A DNA stretch of 32,860 nt from Roseospira navarrensis (GCF_009601025.1 NZ_WIVE01000048.1:1-32860), one strand, 5' to 3'. Counted from the first letter of the stretch, positions 7,488 to 15,133 are shown. The notes: a model not told the origin generated them from the letters alone. Program-made: numbers and translations.

Positions 7488-9290
7488 ATGCCCCGCCCGC
7501 CGCGCGGCCTTGTGGTTGACGACAATCAACTGAACCGGGATCTGCTGGAGGGGTACCTCCGCGCTCTCGGCTACGAGACCGTGACCGCCACCGACGGTGA
7601 CGAGGCCTGGGCCATCCTGGAACGGGACGGCGGCGACATCGACGTGGTGCTGCTGGACCGCCGGATGCCTCGCATGGACGGCATGGAGGTGCTGGCGCGC
7701 ATCAAGGCGTCGCCCGACCTGCAGGGGCTGCCGGTCGTCATGCAGACGGCGGCCGACAGCCAGCAGGAGATCATTGACGGCATTCGCGCCGGCGTCTTCT
7801 ACTACCTCACCAAGCCGTTCCAGCCCGAAATCCTCATGTCGGTCACGGCGGCGGCCGTCGCCGACCATGCCCGCTACCGGCGCCTGAAGCAGGGGGTGGA
7901 CCGGCAGGCGGCGGCGCTGCGCCACCTGGACTCGGGACGGTTCCGGTTTCGCACCCTGGCGGAGGCCGGGGACATGGCCGTGGCCCTGGCGGCGACCATG
8001 CCGGACCCGCGCCGGCAGGTCATCGGCCTGTCCGAGCTGATGACCAATGCCGTCGAGCACGGCAACCTGGGGATCACCTACGCCGAGAAGTCGGAGCTTC
8101 TGGCGCGCAAGGCCCTGGAGGCCGAGGTTGCGGCGCGCCTGGACGATCCCGCCTATCGGGACCGGATGGTGGAGGTCTTGTTCGAGAACCGGCCGGACCG
8201 CATCGTGCTGACCATCACCGATGAGGGCGAGGGGTTCGACTGGCGCCGGTTCCTGGAAATGGACGCCCAGCGGGTGTTCGATGCCCACGGGCGCGGCATC
8301 GCGCTGGCGCGCAGCATCAGTTTCGACACCGTCGAGTATCGCGGGCGCGGCAACGAAGTGGTGGCGACCGTCGTGAAGGATGAGGACCTGCCGGACCGGC
8401 CGGCGACGACCGTAGTCGAACTGCCGGCGTCGGATGCGGCCGGCTTCCGCATGTCGGCCCCCGATCATCGGCGCCTGGCCTCCGTCCAGCAGGATCTGCG
8501 GGACACGCGGGAGGACCTGGAATCCTATCGCGCCCGCCTGACCGAGGACCTGGAGGCGGCCCGCCGCATGCAGCAGGATCTGCTGCCGGACATGGCCGTG
8601 CTGCACAGCCTGGAGGCGCGGCACGGTCTGCGCTTCGCCAGCCATTTCGAGACCTCTTCGGAGTTGGGGGGCGACCTGTTCGGCGTCCACCCCATCGACG
8701 ACAGCAGTTTCGGACTCTGGACCCTGGACTTTTCCGGCCACGGCATTTCGGCGGCGCTGAACACGTTCCGTCTTCACTCGCTGCTTCCCGGCGTGGCCGA
8801 CCACAGGCACGATCCCGGCGGATATCTGGCGGCGTGGAACCGGCGGCTGTCCGGCCTCCTGGCCACCGCGCAGTATGCAACGGCGCTTTATGGCGTGGTG
8901 GACACGGCGGCGCATGTGTTCCGCTATGCGGCGGCGGCGGCGCCGGCTCCGCTGCTCGCCGACCCCGCCACGGGCACGGTGATCGCCGGCGATGGCACCG
9001 GGCTGCCCCTGGGCGTGGACGGCGGCGGTGGGGCCTATGACACGCGCGACATGCCGTTCCGGCCCGGGCAGGTCCTGCTGCTGTACAGTGATGCGCTGCT
9101 GGAGTGCCAGCCGGAGGACGGCCCGCCCCTGGGCCGCGACGGGGTGGCGGCCCTGCTCCGCGACGCGGTCCGGGCGCAGGGCCATGACGTCACGCTCGAC
9201 GCGGTGCTGGGTCCCTTCCTGTCGCGCGTGGCGCGTCCTTTCAGCGACGATCTGACGGCCCTGCTCTGCGTCCGTCATCCGCAGCCCTGA
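7488..9290 (+). CDS. Response regulator fused to anti-sigma-like HATPase and SpoIIE/RsbU-type PP2C phosphatase
   Basis: A 600-residue three-domain regulator. A REC domain spans about 6-125, with the acidic pair D11-D12, phosphoacceptor D57, T87 and K109. A HATPase_c domain of the RsbW/SpoIIAB kind spans about 150-295, with the N-box ELMTNAVEHGN at 183-193 and a TDEGEGF G1-like loop at 244-250. A short coiled segment (about 325-365) leads into a PP2C-type phosphatase, about 370-598, with metal-binding aspartates in ELGGDLFGV (D396), LDFSGHG (D414) and FSDDLTALL near the C-terminus. It thus combines the opposing kinase and phosphatase activities of a partner switch under a receiver domain. The likely target is the STAS protein encoded 61 nt upstream. 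The start has AGGAGG upstream. No sigma factor is encoded nearby. Confidence 0.9.
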   Translation: MPRPPRGLVVDDNQLNRDLLEGYLRALGYETVTATDGDEAWAILERDGGDIDVVLLDRRMPRMDGMEVLARIKASPDLQGLPVVMQTAADSQQEIIDGIRAGVFYYLTKPFQPEILMSVTAAAVADHARYRRLKQGVDRQAAALRHLDSGRFRFRTLAEAGDMAVALAATMPDPRRQVIGLSELMTNAVEHGNLGITYAEKSELLARKALEAEVAARLDDPAYRDRMVEVLFENRPDRIVLTITDEGEGFDWRRFLEMDAQRVFDAHGRGIALARSISFDTVEYRGRGNEVVATVVKDEDLPDRPATTVVELPASDAAGFRMSAPDHRRLASVQQDLRDTREDLESYRARLTEDLEAARRMQQDLLPDMAVLHSLEARHGLRFASHFETSSELGGDLFGVHPIDDSSFGLWTLDFSGHGISAALNTFRLHSLLPGVADHRHDPGGYLAAWNRRLSGLLATAQYATALYGVVDTAAHVFRYAAAAAPAPLLADPATGTVIAGDGTGLPLGVDGGGGAYDTRDMPFRPGQVLLLYSDALLECQPEDGPPLGRDGVAALLRDAVRAQGHDVTLDAVLGPFLSRVARPFSDDLTALLCVRHPQP

Positions 9291-9393
9291 TCGGGGTGTG
9301 CGCCCGTTCCGGCTTTGGATACACTCCGGCCAGCCGGACGCACGACCCCGCCGTCCCGATCCGTTTCACGCGCCAGTCAAGGAGCCCGCCCCC

Positions 9394-9747
9394 ATGCCGT
9401 CGCCGTCGTTGCCGCATGTCCCCTCGGAACGGGACCGCGCCGCGCGGGTCATGGTCATCATCATGCATGCCCTTTACCTGCTGTCGATTCCGCTGCCGTT
9501 CCTGACCTTGGTGATCGGCGTGGTGCTGGCCTACGCCAGCCGGGCGGAGGCGCCGGACCCGTGGCGGTCGCATTTCGACGAGGCCATCCGGACCTTCTGG
9601 ATCTATGTGCTGCTCATGCTGATCGGTATTCCGCTCTGGTTCGTTCTGTTCCTGGGGGTCATTCCCATGGCGGCGGCGCTTGTGCTCCTGGTGTTCAGGT
9701 CCGTGCGCGGCCTGATCCGCGCCGTCAACTGGGCCGGGGTGGAATGA
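9394..9747 (+). CDS. Small membrane protein, DUF4870-like
   Basis: A 117-residue protein with three or so hydrophobic helices (about 20-48, 66-90 and the adjoining 92-108), separated by the loop RAEAPDPWRSHFDEAIRTFW. The short loop followed by an aromatic, arginine-containing helix is the pattern of the DUF4870 family; function is unknown. The ATG at 9394 follows AAGGAG by about 10 nt; the frame is open further upstream but that part is proline/arginine-rich and unlike a protein N-terminus. The stop codon overlaps the start of the next gene as ATGA, so the two are probably translationally coupled. Confidence 0.75.
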   Translation: MPSPSLPHVPSERDRAARVMVIIMHALYLLSIPLPFLTLVIGVVLAYASRAEAPDPWRSHFDEAIRTFWIYVLLMLIGIPLWFVLFLGVIPMAAALVLLVFRSVRGLIRAVNWAGVE

Positions 9748-10925
9748 GACCGGCGGCCGCCGGTCCCTCCCGCCGGGCGCTGCTGGCCGGGGCCGTGGCC
9801 GTGGGTGGGACCGCGTTCGCCCGTCCTGTCCCCGGGGCACCGCTCGTGGACCCATGGGGTTCGCCCGCCGCGCCGCTGCGGGTCATCGGGTACGACGGAC
9901 AGTGGCCGGAGGCCCTGCGCGCGCCTCTGCGCGACCTGCACGGTCTGACGCTGGATGTGACCACGGTGCCCGGCCCGGCCGAGGCGCTGGCCCGCGTCAA
10001 GGCGGATGCCGCGTCCGCGCCCTTCGACGTGGTCGTGCTGGGGCTGGAGGACGTGGCGGCGTGGCGCGCGGATGGCCTGCTGCAGGCGATCGGGCCGGGC
10101 TCTGGCTTGGTGGAGGCGCTGCCCGATGTCGTGGGCGCGGCCCTGGCCGGGCAGGGCGGCTGGGACGAGAACGAGGACGAGGACGAGGACGGGCGCCTGT
10201 GGCTTGCCCCCGTCGGTGTGGGGTTCGATGTCCTGTTTGCGGCCGGCGTCGGCATCAAGGATGCCGGCCTGCTGGCGCCGACGCCGCCGTCCTGGGCGGC
10301 GCTGCTGGCCCCGGACCTGAAAGGGCGCGTGACCCTGGAGCCGGTGGCGGCCGTCTGGATGGGCCTCGCCCTGGTCGATCCCGAGCGGACCCGTCTGGCG
10401 GCGGCGGCGAAAGACAAGGCGGCGGCGGCGCTGCTGTTTCGGGAGGTGCGCGAAGCCCTCAAGCCCTACCGCGCCCAGGTCAAGGATCTCTGGACCGGGG
10501 CGGCCTCGTTCCTGGCGGTGCTGCGCGGGACTGAAGACGCGGCGGGGCTGGCGTGGGACGGGCTGGCGCGACGGGCGGAGGCCGAGCGCTGGGCCGAACC
10601 GCTGGCGGCGCGTGTACCGTCGGAGGGCAGCGTGGCCTGGCTGGACGGGCTGGCGATCCCCGCCACGGCCGCGCAGCCGGATGCCGCCCGCCGGCTGATG
10701 GCGGCCCTGGCCGCGCCCGAGCTGATGGCCGCCTGGTGTGCGGGGTCGGGTGGGGTGCCGCCCGTGCCGGGCGCCTGGGGGGCGCTCGATCCGGAGCACC
10801 GGGCCTGGATGACCCGCGTTCTGGAGACCGACGGCGGCTGGTCGCGCCTGCGGTTCCGTCCCGCGCTCGGTCCGGCGGCGGCGGCCGCGTTCGAGGCGGC
10901 GCGCGCCCGCGTCGAGGCGGATTGA
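9744..10925 (+). CDS. Orphan extracellular solute-binding protein, Tat-type signal
   Basis: A 393-residue protein opening with SRRALLAGAVAVGG, a twin-arginine-like signal, and a probable cleavage after FARPVPGA. The mature part resembles periplasmic binding proteins of the spermidine/putrescine or iron family: an LRVIGYDGQWPEAL first strand, the LAPVGVGFDVLFAA hinge strand, a WAALLAPDLKGRV segment and a C-terminal helical lobe. The substrate cannot be read from the sequence. No ABC ATPase or permease is adjacent. An acidic run DENEDEDED (141-149), coded by a hexamer repeat, sits between predicted lobes. The ATG at 9744 overlaps the stop of the membrane-protein gene by 4 nt. Confidence 0.75.
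   Translation: MRPAAAGPSRRALLAGAVAVGGTAFARPVPGAPLVDPWGSPAAPLRVIGYDGQWPEALRAPLRDLHGLTLDVTTVPGPAEALARVKADAASAPFDVVVLGLEDVAAWRADGLLQAIGPGSGLVEALPDVVGAALAGQGGWDENEDEDEDGRLWLAPVGVGFDVLFAAGVGIKDAGLLAPTPPSWAALLAPDLKGRVTLEPVAAVWMGLALVDPERTRLAAAAKDKAAAALLFREVREALKPYRAQVKDLWTGAASFLAVLRGTEDAAGLAWDGLARRAEAERWAEPLAARVPSEGSVAWLDGLAIPATAAQPDAARRLMAALAAPELMAAWCAGSGGVPPVPGAWGALDPEHRAWMTRVLETDGGWSRLRFRPALGPAAAAAFEAARARVEAD
10164..10190 (+). repeat. In-frame GAGGAC hexamer repeat
   Basis: Three perfect GAGGAC units (10173-10190) follow the related GACGAGAAC. They encode an acidic Asp/Glu run in the solute-binding protein. Each unit is two codons, so slippage would change the length of the run without shifting frame. 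Confidence 0.7.
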
Positions 10926-10977
10926 TTCGCGCGCGTTCGCGGTTCTCCTGGTTCCGCGCATGGACTAGGATCATCGC

Positions 10978-11604
10978 ATGTACATCGTCGCCGTCGCCAA
11001 CAGCAAGGGCGGGTGCGGAAAGACCACCGTGGCCACCCACATCGCCGCCCACTTCGCCGGCCGGAACTTCCGGACCGGACTGGCCGACCTCGACCGCCAG
11101 CAGAGTGCGCGGGGCTGGCTCGGCCGCCGTCCGGAGTCGCTGCCGGCCATTCGCGCCGTGGACCTGGACGTGGAGGACGGGCGCCTGCCGAAGGGGATCG
11201 ACCGCCTGGTGGTGGACTGCCCGGCGGCCATGGCCAAGGCCACGGTCAAGGACGTGGTGCAGCAGGCGGACGTGATCGTCGTGCCCGTGCTGCCCTCCAC
11301 CTTCGACGAGGACGGCACCGTGCGCTTCCTCAAGCAGCTCATGAAGCTCAAGCCGGTGCGCAAGAACCGCCGCGAGGTGGCCTTCGTCGCCAATCGGGTG
11401 CGGGCGCGCACGCGCGCCGCCGACCGTCTGGAAGGCTTCCTGACCGAGCTGTCCTTCCCGGTCGCGGCGCGTCTGCGCGATACCCAGCAGTACGCCAACG
11501 CGGTGGCCGATGGGCTGTCGCTGTTCGAGACGGGTGGGGCACGGGCCCAGGGCCACCGCGAGGAGTGGCTGCCGTTGTTCGACCTGCTGGAACGCTGGGC
11601 CTGA
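10978..11604 (+). CDS. Orphan ParA/MinD-family ATPase
   Basis: A 208-residue P-loop ATPase of the ParA superfamily. The deviant Walker A is KGGCGKTT (10-17), with the signature lysine K10. The Walker A' aspartates lie in LADLDRQQSA (D37, D39), and the Walker B strand is RLVVDCPA. It is short, like the stand-alone ParA proteins that position plasmids or large protein assemblies. No parB or parS-like site is visible beside it, so chromosome segregation is not indicated. ParA-like proteins also position chemoreceptor clusters, which is interesting given the signalling genes nearby, but no direct link can be seen. The gene starts 52 nt after the solute-binding protein gene; AGGAT precedes its ATG. 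Confidence 0.85.
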   Translation: MYIVAVANSKGGCGKTTVATHIAAHFAGRNFRTGLADLDRQQSARGWLGRRPESLPAIRAVDLDVEDGRLPKGIDRLVVDCPAAMAKATVKDVVQQADVIVVPVLPSTFDEDGTVRFLKQLMKLKPVRKNRREVAFVANRVRARTRAADRLEGFLTELSFPVAARLRDTQQYANAVADGLSLFETGGARAQGHREEWLPLFDLLERWA

Positions 11605-11658
11605 GGGGGCGGCGGACGGGACGGCGGACGGGACGGCGCGAAGGGGAGGGGACTGACC

Positions 11659-12675
11659 ATGTCTGGCTTCGAGGAACAGGCGCCGCACGAGTGCGGATTC
11701 TCTCAGGTCTTCCAGGATCGTATCCTTCCGGTTGTGGAGAGTCGCCAGGAAAAGCGAAAGAGTCTGGCGCAGAAATCAGGGCTGACGGCACTGGCCGCGG
11801 GGTCCATCGCGGCCGGCGTCATCATCGCGCTATGGATGTATACGGCCAGTGAATCCTTCATGGGGCCGTTGATCGCGACCGTCGGCATCATCGTCGCCGC
11901 CGTCGTGGTGACGCGGGCGCTCCAGAGGAAGCAGCGGGCCGCGTTCGACGGCGAGATCGCCGAGGCGATCGGCCCCGTCGTGTGCGACTTCATGGGCATC
12001 GACCATTTCCGCCACGGCGTGGATCGCGGGTTCCTGAGCCCCGATACGTTCCGCGCCCTGCGGCTGGTGGGGTCGTTCAACCGGGTCACGGTGCAGGACG
12101 GGCTCGAGGGGGCATGGCGCGGGGTCCGCTATCGCATGGTCGAGGCGCACCTTCAGTACCGCAGTGGCGGCAAGAACCGCAGCACCCGGACGGTGTTCAA
12201 GGGTCTGCTGATGCGCATAGACACGCCCAACCCGATGCCGAAAATCCTGTTCCTGCGCGAGCAGGGGGCGGTCCTGGGCTGGATGCGGGACACCTTCACC
12301 GGGGTGTCGTCGCTGGAGCGACTGGAGTTCCCGGATCCGGAGGTGGAGGAGGTCTACGAGGTCTATACCGATGATCGGCCGGCGGCCCAGGCGGCGCTGT
12401 CCCCCGGCTTCGGCCGCACGCTGCTGGACCTGCGGGACGCCCACCAGGGGGCCAAGGGCTATCTGGCCGCCGCGTTCGAGGGGCGGCACTTCTATCTGGC
12501 GGTCCGGCAGAAGGGCGACTTCTTCAATCTGGGGGCCTCCGATCTGGAGCCGGATCGGTTCGCCGAGCGGTGCCGGGACGCGCTGGAGGACCTGTTGCTG
12601 CCGCGCCGGGTCATCGACACCCTGCTGGGTGGACCGGAAGCTGGTGACCCTCATCCCGACAGCACGATGCATTGA
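11659..12675 (+). CDS. DUF3137 membrane protein
   Basis: A 338-residue protein of unknown function. It has an N-terminal soluble helix, two closely spaced transmembrane helices (about 42-62 and 69-88) and a large cytoplasmic domain. The segment VEAHLQYRSGGKNRSTRTVF followed by KGLLMRID is the recognisable core of DUF3137. No catalytic motif is evident. The ATG at 11659 follows a purine-rich stretch containing GGGAGGGGA. The gene lies 54 nt after parA and ends in a convergent region filled by repeats. Confidence 0.75.
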   Translation: MSGFEEQAPHECGFSQVFQDRILPVVESRQEKRKSLAQKSGLTALAAGSIAAGVIIALWMYTASESFMGPLIATVGIIVAAVVVTRALQRKQRAAFDGEIAEAIGPVVCDFMGIDHFRHGVDRGFLSPDTFRALRLVGSFNRVTVQDGLEGAWRGVRYRMVEAHLQYRSGGKNRSTRTVFKGLLMRIDTPNPMPKILFLREQGAVLGWMRDTFTGVSSLERLEFPDPEVEEVYEVYTDDRPAAQAALSPGFGRTLLDLRDAHQGAKGYLAAAFEGRHFYLAVRQKGDFFNLGASDLEPDRFAERCRDALEDLLLPRRVIDTLLGGPEAGDPHPDSTMH

Positions 12676-12689
12676 CCATCAGAACGGGC

Positions 12690-12721
12690 GCCACAATCAA
12701 GAAGGGCCACAATCAGAAAGG
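12690..12721. repeat. 16-bp tandem direct repeat
   Basis: GCCACAATCAAGAAGG (12690-12705) is followed at once by GCCACAATCAGAAAGG (12706-12721), 14 of 16 bases identical. It abuts the palindromic repeat element that follows. Confidence 0.65.
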
Positions 12722-12727
12722 GGAAGT

Positions 12728-12841
12728 GTCACCCTGAGGGAGCGGAGCGACCGAAGGGTCTCGGGCCAGGGTATGTGTGGGCCGGCCCAGACAAACTCCT
12801 CCGCCCGAGATCCTTTGCCGCTTTCAGCGGCTCAGGATGAC
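12728..12841. repeat. Palindromic intergenic repeat element, copy 1
   Basis: The left arm starts GTCACCCTGAGGGAGC at 12728 and continues through GACCGAAGGGTCTCGGG to about 12765. The right arm (about 12804-12841) is its imperfect reverse complement, beginning CCCGAGATCCTTTG and ending CTCAGGATGAC. The arms could form a long hairpin of more than 35 bp around a roughly 38-nt centre. It lies between two convergent genes and may act as a bidirectional transcription barrier. A related, rearranged copy lies at 32551-32642, so this is a dispersed REP/MITE-like family. Confidence 0.75.
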
Positions 12842-12876
12842 GCGAAACACGTGGCGAGCGGCGCAGCCGTTGAGCC

Positions 12877-13125
12877 TCACTCCGCCGACGGCGCGGCGCA
12901 GCGGGCCTGATAGTGCGCCAGCACGTAGACCCTGAGCGCGCTGGACAGGTTCCCCGGCGCGCCGTCGGTTTGCGTTGTGCGGGCGGTGTCCACGGCCGTG
13001 ACCAGATCGGCGACGGTGCGGCCGTCGCGGGCGGCGATCTCCCGCAGGGCGTCCCAGAACGGTTCCTCCAGCGACACACTGGTGGCGTGGCCGGCGATCG
13101 TGATGGAGCGCTTGCGCAGGGTCAT
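12877..13125 (-). CDS. Ribbon-helix-helix domain protein
   Basis: An 82-residue protein matching the RHH_4-type (PF13467-like) small proteins of alphaproteobacteria. The strand KRSITIAGHATSVSLEE is followed by helices FWDALREIAARDG and TVADLVTAVDTA, and the tail has NLSSALRVYVLAHYQ. A ribbon-helix-helix fold suggests DNA binding, but this subgroup is uncharacterised. The ATG at 13125 overlaps the stop of the upstream TfoX-domain gene as ATGA; it is the last gene of a five-gene minus-strand operon. Longer frames upstream are arginine/proline-rich shadows. Confidence 0.85.
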   Translation of the reverse strand: MTLRKRSITIAGHATSVSLEEPFWDALREIAARDGRTVADLVTAVDTARTTQTDGAPGNLSSALRVYVLAHYQARCAAPSAE

Positions 13126-13505
13126 GGCGCGGCGGGCTTGGTCCGGCGGGTGGACCCTTTGGCGGGCCGCTTCGTGGCCGCCCGGCGCGCGGCGGCGAGC
13201 GCCTCTTCGGCCCAGGGGCGCAGGGCCTCCGGGTCCTCCAGGGCCGCGTCGGGCGCCCGGTGATAGGGCATGACCTGTCGCCGGGTGTCGCTGTGCGGCG
13301 TGAAGGGCTCCAGGCCCGCGTCCTCGAACGCGGGGCGCGTTTGCGCATCGGTGCGCAGGTAGAACGTCTCGTCGTACAGAATCGCGATCATCAGCCCGTC
13401 CCGGAACAGGCCGACGCCGGCGAACATGCGGCGATCCTCCACCGCGCCGATGGCGCGGTCCAGAAGGTCCACCACGTGGGCGCGAAAGGCGGGGGAGACA
13501 CTCAC
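13122..13505 (-). CDS. TfoX N-terminal domain protein (first of two)
   Basis: A 127-residue protein with a TfoX_N domain. The MFAGVGLFRDGLMIAILYDE segment followed by FYLRTDAQTRPAFEDAG and the MPYHRAPDAALEDPEALRPW end are the family pattern. The C-terminus is a lysine/arginine-rich tail. TfoX/Sxy of gammaproteobacteria activates competence genes with CRP; isolated TfoX_N proteins in alphaproteobacteria have no established role, so the competence link should not be assumed. The start is a GTG at 13505 that overlaps the hydrolase stop (GTGA), and its stop overlaps the RHH start (ATGA). Confidence 0.85.
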   Translation of the reverse strand: MSVSPAFRAHVVDLLDRAIGAVEDRRMFAGVGLFRDGLMIAILYDETFYLRTDAQTRPAFEDAGLEPFTPHSDTRRQVMPYHRAPDAALEDPEALRPWAEEALAAARRAATKRPAKGSTRRTKPAAP

Positions 13506-14149
13506 GACCCCAGTCCCTGCCCGGCCAGCGCATGGACGAAGGCCGCCGTCTCGGCCACGGCGGTCGCCAGATGCGCGGCCTCGGTGTGGCCGGAGGCCTT
13601 GCGCGGCTTGAAGCCGTGGTCGCCGTCCTCCAGCCAGCACAGGCGGATCGAGGCCGACAGGGCGACAGCCTCCACCGTCGTCCGTCCCCCCAGCGTATCG
13701 CGGGTGCCCTGGCAGATCAGCGTGGGGGTGCGCAGCCCCTCCAGGTGCGCGGTGCGCAGGCGGTCCGGCTTGCCCGGGGGGTGGAACGGGTACCCCAGGC
13801 AGACCAGCCCGCGCACGCCCTCGGCATCGGCGATGAGCGAGGCCATGCGTCCGCCCATGGACTTGCCGCCGATCACCAGCCGGTCCGCGGGCCCGTGGGC
13901 GGCGATCAGAGCGCGCCATGTGTCCAGCAGGATCGGTTCGCGGTCCGGCGGGCGGCGGCGCCCGTCGTCGCGGCGTCTGGCCATGTACGGGAACTCGAAC
14001 CGGATCACCCGCACACCGGCGTCGGCCAGGCCCCCGGCCACGGCCGCCATCCAGTCGGAGTCCATGGGCGCGCCCGCGCCGTGCGCCAGCAGTAGGCGAG
14101 GGCCGTCAGCGGGACCAGTCTCCAGGACAGGCGCCGGGTGATCGCTCAT
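13502..14149 (-). CDS. Alpha/beta hydrolase, Tex30/KANL3-like
   Basis: A 215-residue hydrolase with a minimal alpha/beta fold. The oxyanion region is LLAHGAGAPMDSDWM (20-34), the nucleophile elbow GGKSMGGRMAS gives S97, and the acid and base are probably D151 (CQGTRDTLGG) and H178 (EDGDHGFKPRK). That triad and the short length match the Tex30/KANL3 (PF20408-like) group, often called dienelactone-hydrolase-like. The substrate is unknown. It starts 19 nt after the upstream TfoX_N gene and overlaps the downstream one by 4 nt. Confidence 0.85.
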   Translation of the reverse strand: MSDHPAPVLETGPADGPRLLLAHGAGAPMDSDWMAAVAGGLADAGVRVIRFEFPYMARRRDDGRRRPPDREPILLDTWRALIAAHGPADRLVIGGKSMGGRMASLIADAEGVRGLVCLGYPFHPPGKPDRLRTAHLEGLRTPTLICQGTRDTLGGRTTVEAVALSASIRLCWLEDGDHGFKPRKASGHTEAAHLATAVAETAAFVHALAGQGLGS

Positions 14150-14168
14150 CGCCCTGATCGGTCCCGGA

Positions 14169-14588
14169 TCAAAGGGCTGCGGTCGCGGCGCGACCCCGCT
14201 TGGCGGCCTCCCACGCCGCCTTGCCCCAGTCCGTCAGGGTGTCCTCGTCGTCGAGCACGAAGGGGGGCACGCGGCGGAACCCGGCCGTCGTCATGGGGCC
14301 GCCGCCCGGGGGCTCGAACAGGGACGCGGACGCGTCGGTGCCGTCCGCGGACTCTTCGTCCGCGGCGTCCGCGGCGTCCGGGGTCTCGGCGGCGTCATAC
14401 GCCGCGCGGGTGCGCGCATCGACGCGGAACAGCAGGGTCTGGTCCTGGATCAGCCCGAACAGGGTGCCCTGAAGGTAGAGGCCGATCACGCCGCCTTCGC
14501 CGCGCCGGGTCTGCACACCGCCCAGGGCGGCGCGCAGCAAAGGCAGCAGGGCGGCCGCCAGCCGCGCGTTCGGGGAAGGCTCGCTCAC
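14169..14588 (-). CDS. TfoX N-terminal domain protein (second of two)
   Basis: A 139-residue paralogue-like TfoX_N protein. The GVIGLYLQGTLFGLIQDQ segment and the following LLFRVDARTRAAYDAA correspond to the domain core. The closing RRVPPFVLDDEDTLTDWGKA matches the end of the domain. Between them is an Ala/Asp/Glu/Ser-rich insertion of about 30 residues (TPDAADAADEESADGTD onward), absent from the other TfoX_N protein in this operon. The GTG at 14588 overlaps the stop of the DUF2794 gene (GTGA). Function unknown. Confidence 0.8.
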   Translation of the reverse strand: MSEPSPNARLAAALLPLLRAALGGVQTRRGEGGVIGLYLQGTLFGLIQDQTLLFRVDARTRAAYDAAETPDAADAADEESADGTDASASLFEPPGGGPMTTAGFRRVPPFVLDDEDTLTDWGKAAWEAAKRGRAATAAL

Positions 14589-14965
14589 GACGACCCTCGC
14601 AACAGGCGGGCCGGCTGATCGAACACCGGCATGACCTCCAGCAGGCTGGCGCCCTGCGCCACCTTCTCGCGCCCGCTCGTCACCGTGAACTGATAGACGG
14701 CGGTGGTCGCCCCGCCCGCCGCCACGTTGCCGGCCTTGGCCTGGCCCTTGATCTGCTTGGAGATGATGAACAGAGGCCGCTCGAAACTGCTGCGGAAGAC
14801 CGCGAAGCGGGCCATGCCGTCGCTCTGGTCGATGGCGTAATCCCGCCACTCCCCACGCATGACGTGCCGGCTGTACAGGGACAGCAGGGAATTCATTTCG
14901 GACCGCGTGAAATGGACGAAGGGGGCGCCGCGCCTGTATTCGAGGAACCGGACAATCTTCGACAT
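14585..14965 (-). CDS. DUF2794 protein
   Basis: A 126-residue protein of the alphaproteobacterial DUF2794 family, recognised by VHFTRSEMNSLLSLYSRHVM, GEWRDYAIDQ, and FAVFRSSFERPLFIISK. Function is unknown. It is the first gene of the minus-strand operon; the ATG at 14965 is followed by SKIVRFLEYRR. A longer frame to 15253 exists but its added part is low-complexity and overlaps a hairpin and the lipoprotein gene. Confidence 0.88.
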   Translation of the reverse strand: MSKIVRFLEYRRGAPFVHFTRSEMNSLLSLYSRHVMRGEWRDYAIDQSDGMARFAVFRSSFERPLFIISKQIKGQAKAGNVAAGGATTAVYQFTVTSGREKVAQGASLLEVMPVFDQPARLLRGSS

Positions 14966-15133
14966 GGACGATCCTGTGTTTCCCGTGTCCGAAGCCGCCG
15001 GTCGGGCCGCCGCCGCGTCTCCGACCCGGCCGGGCGGATGGGGCGCGCCGTCGGCGCCCTGCCTGGGCCGGACGGTATTCTCTGTCGAGTCGCCGGGGCT
15101 GTCGACCCAAAAAACGACGGTGTCTTTCAGATC

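Noticed and set aside
4937-7525. 862-codon open frame on the minus strand
   Set aside because: It lies opposite the MCP and STAS genes, is rich in Gly/Arg/His/Ala/Asp without any domain, and is the usual antisense shadow in high-GC DNA.
10978-11604. Chromosome-partition parAB locus
   Set aside because: Only ParA is present; the next gene is a DUF3137 membrane protein, and no parS-like palindrome was seen.
12690-12841. CRISPR array
   Set aside because: Only two short adjacent repeats without spacers, followed by a single palindrome; no cas gene in the window.
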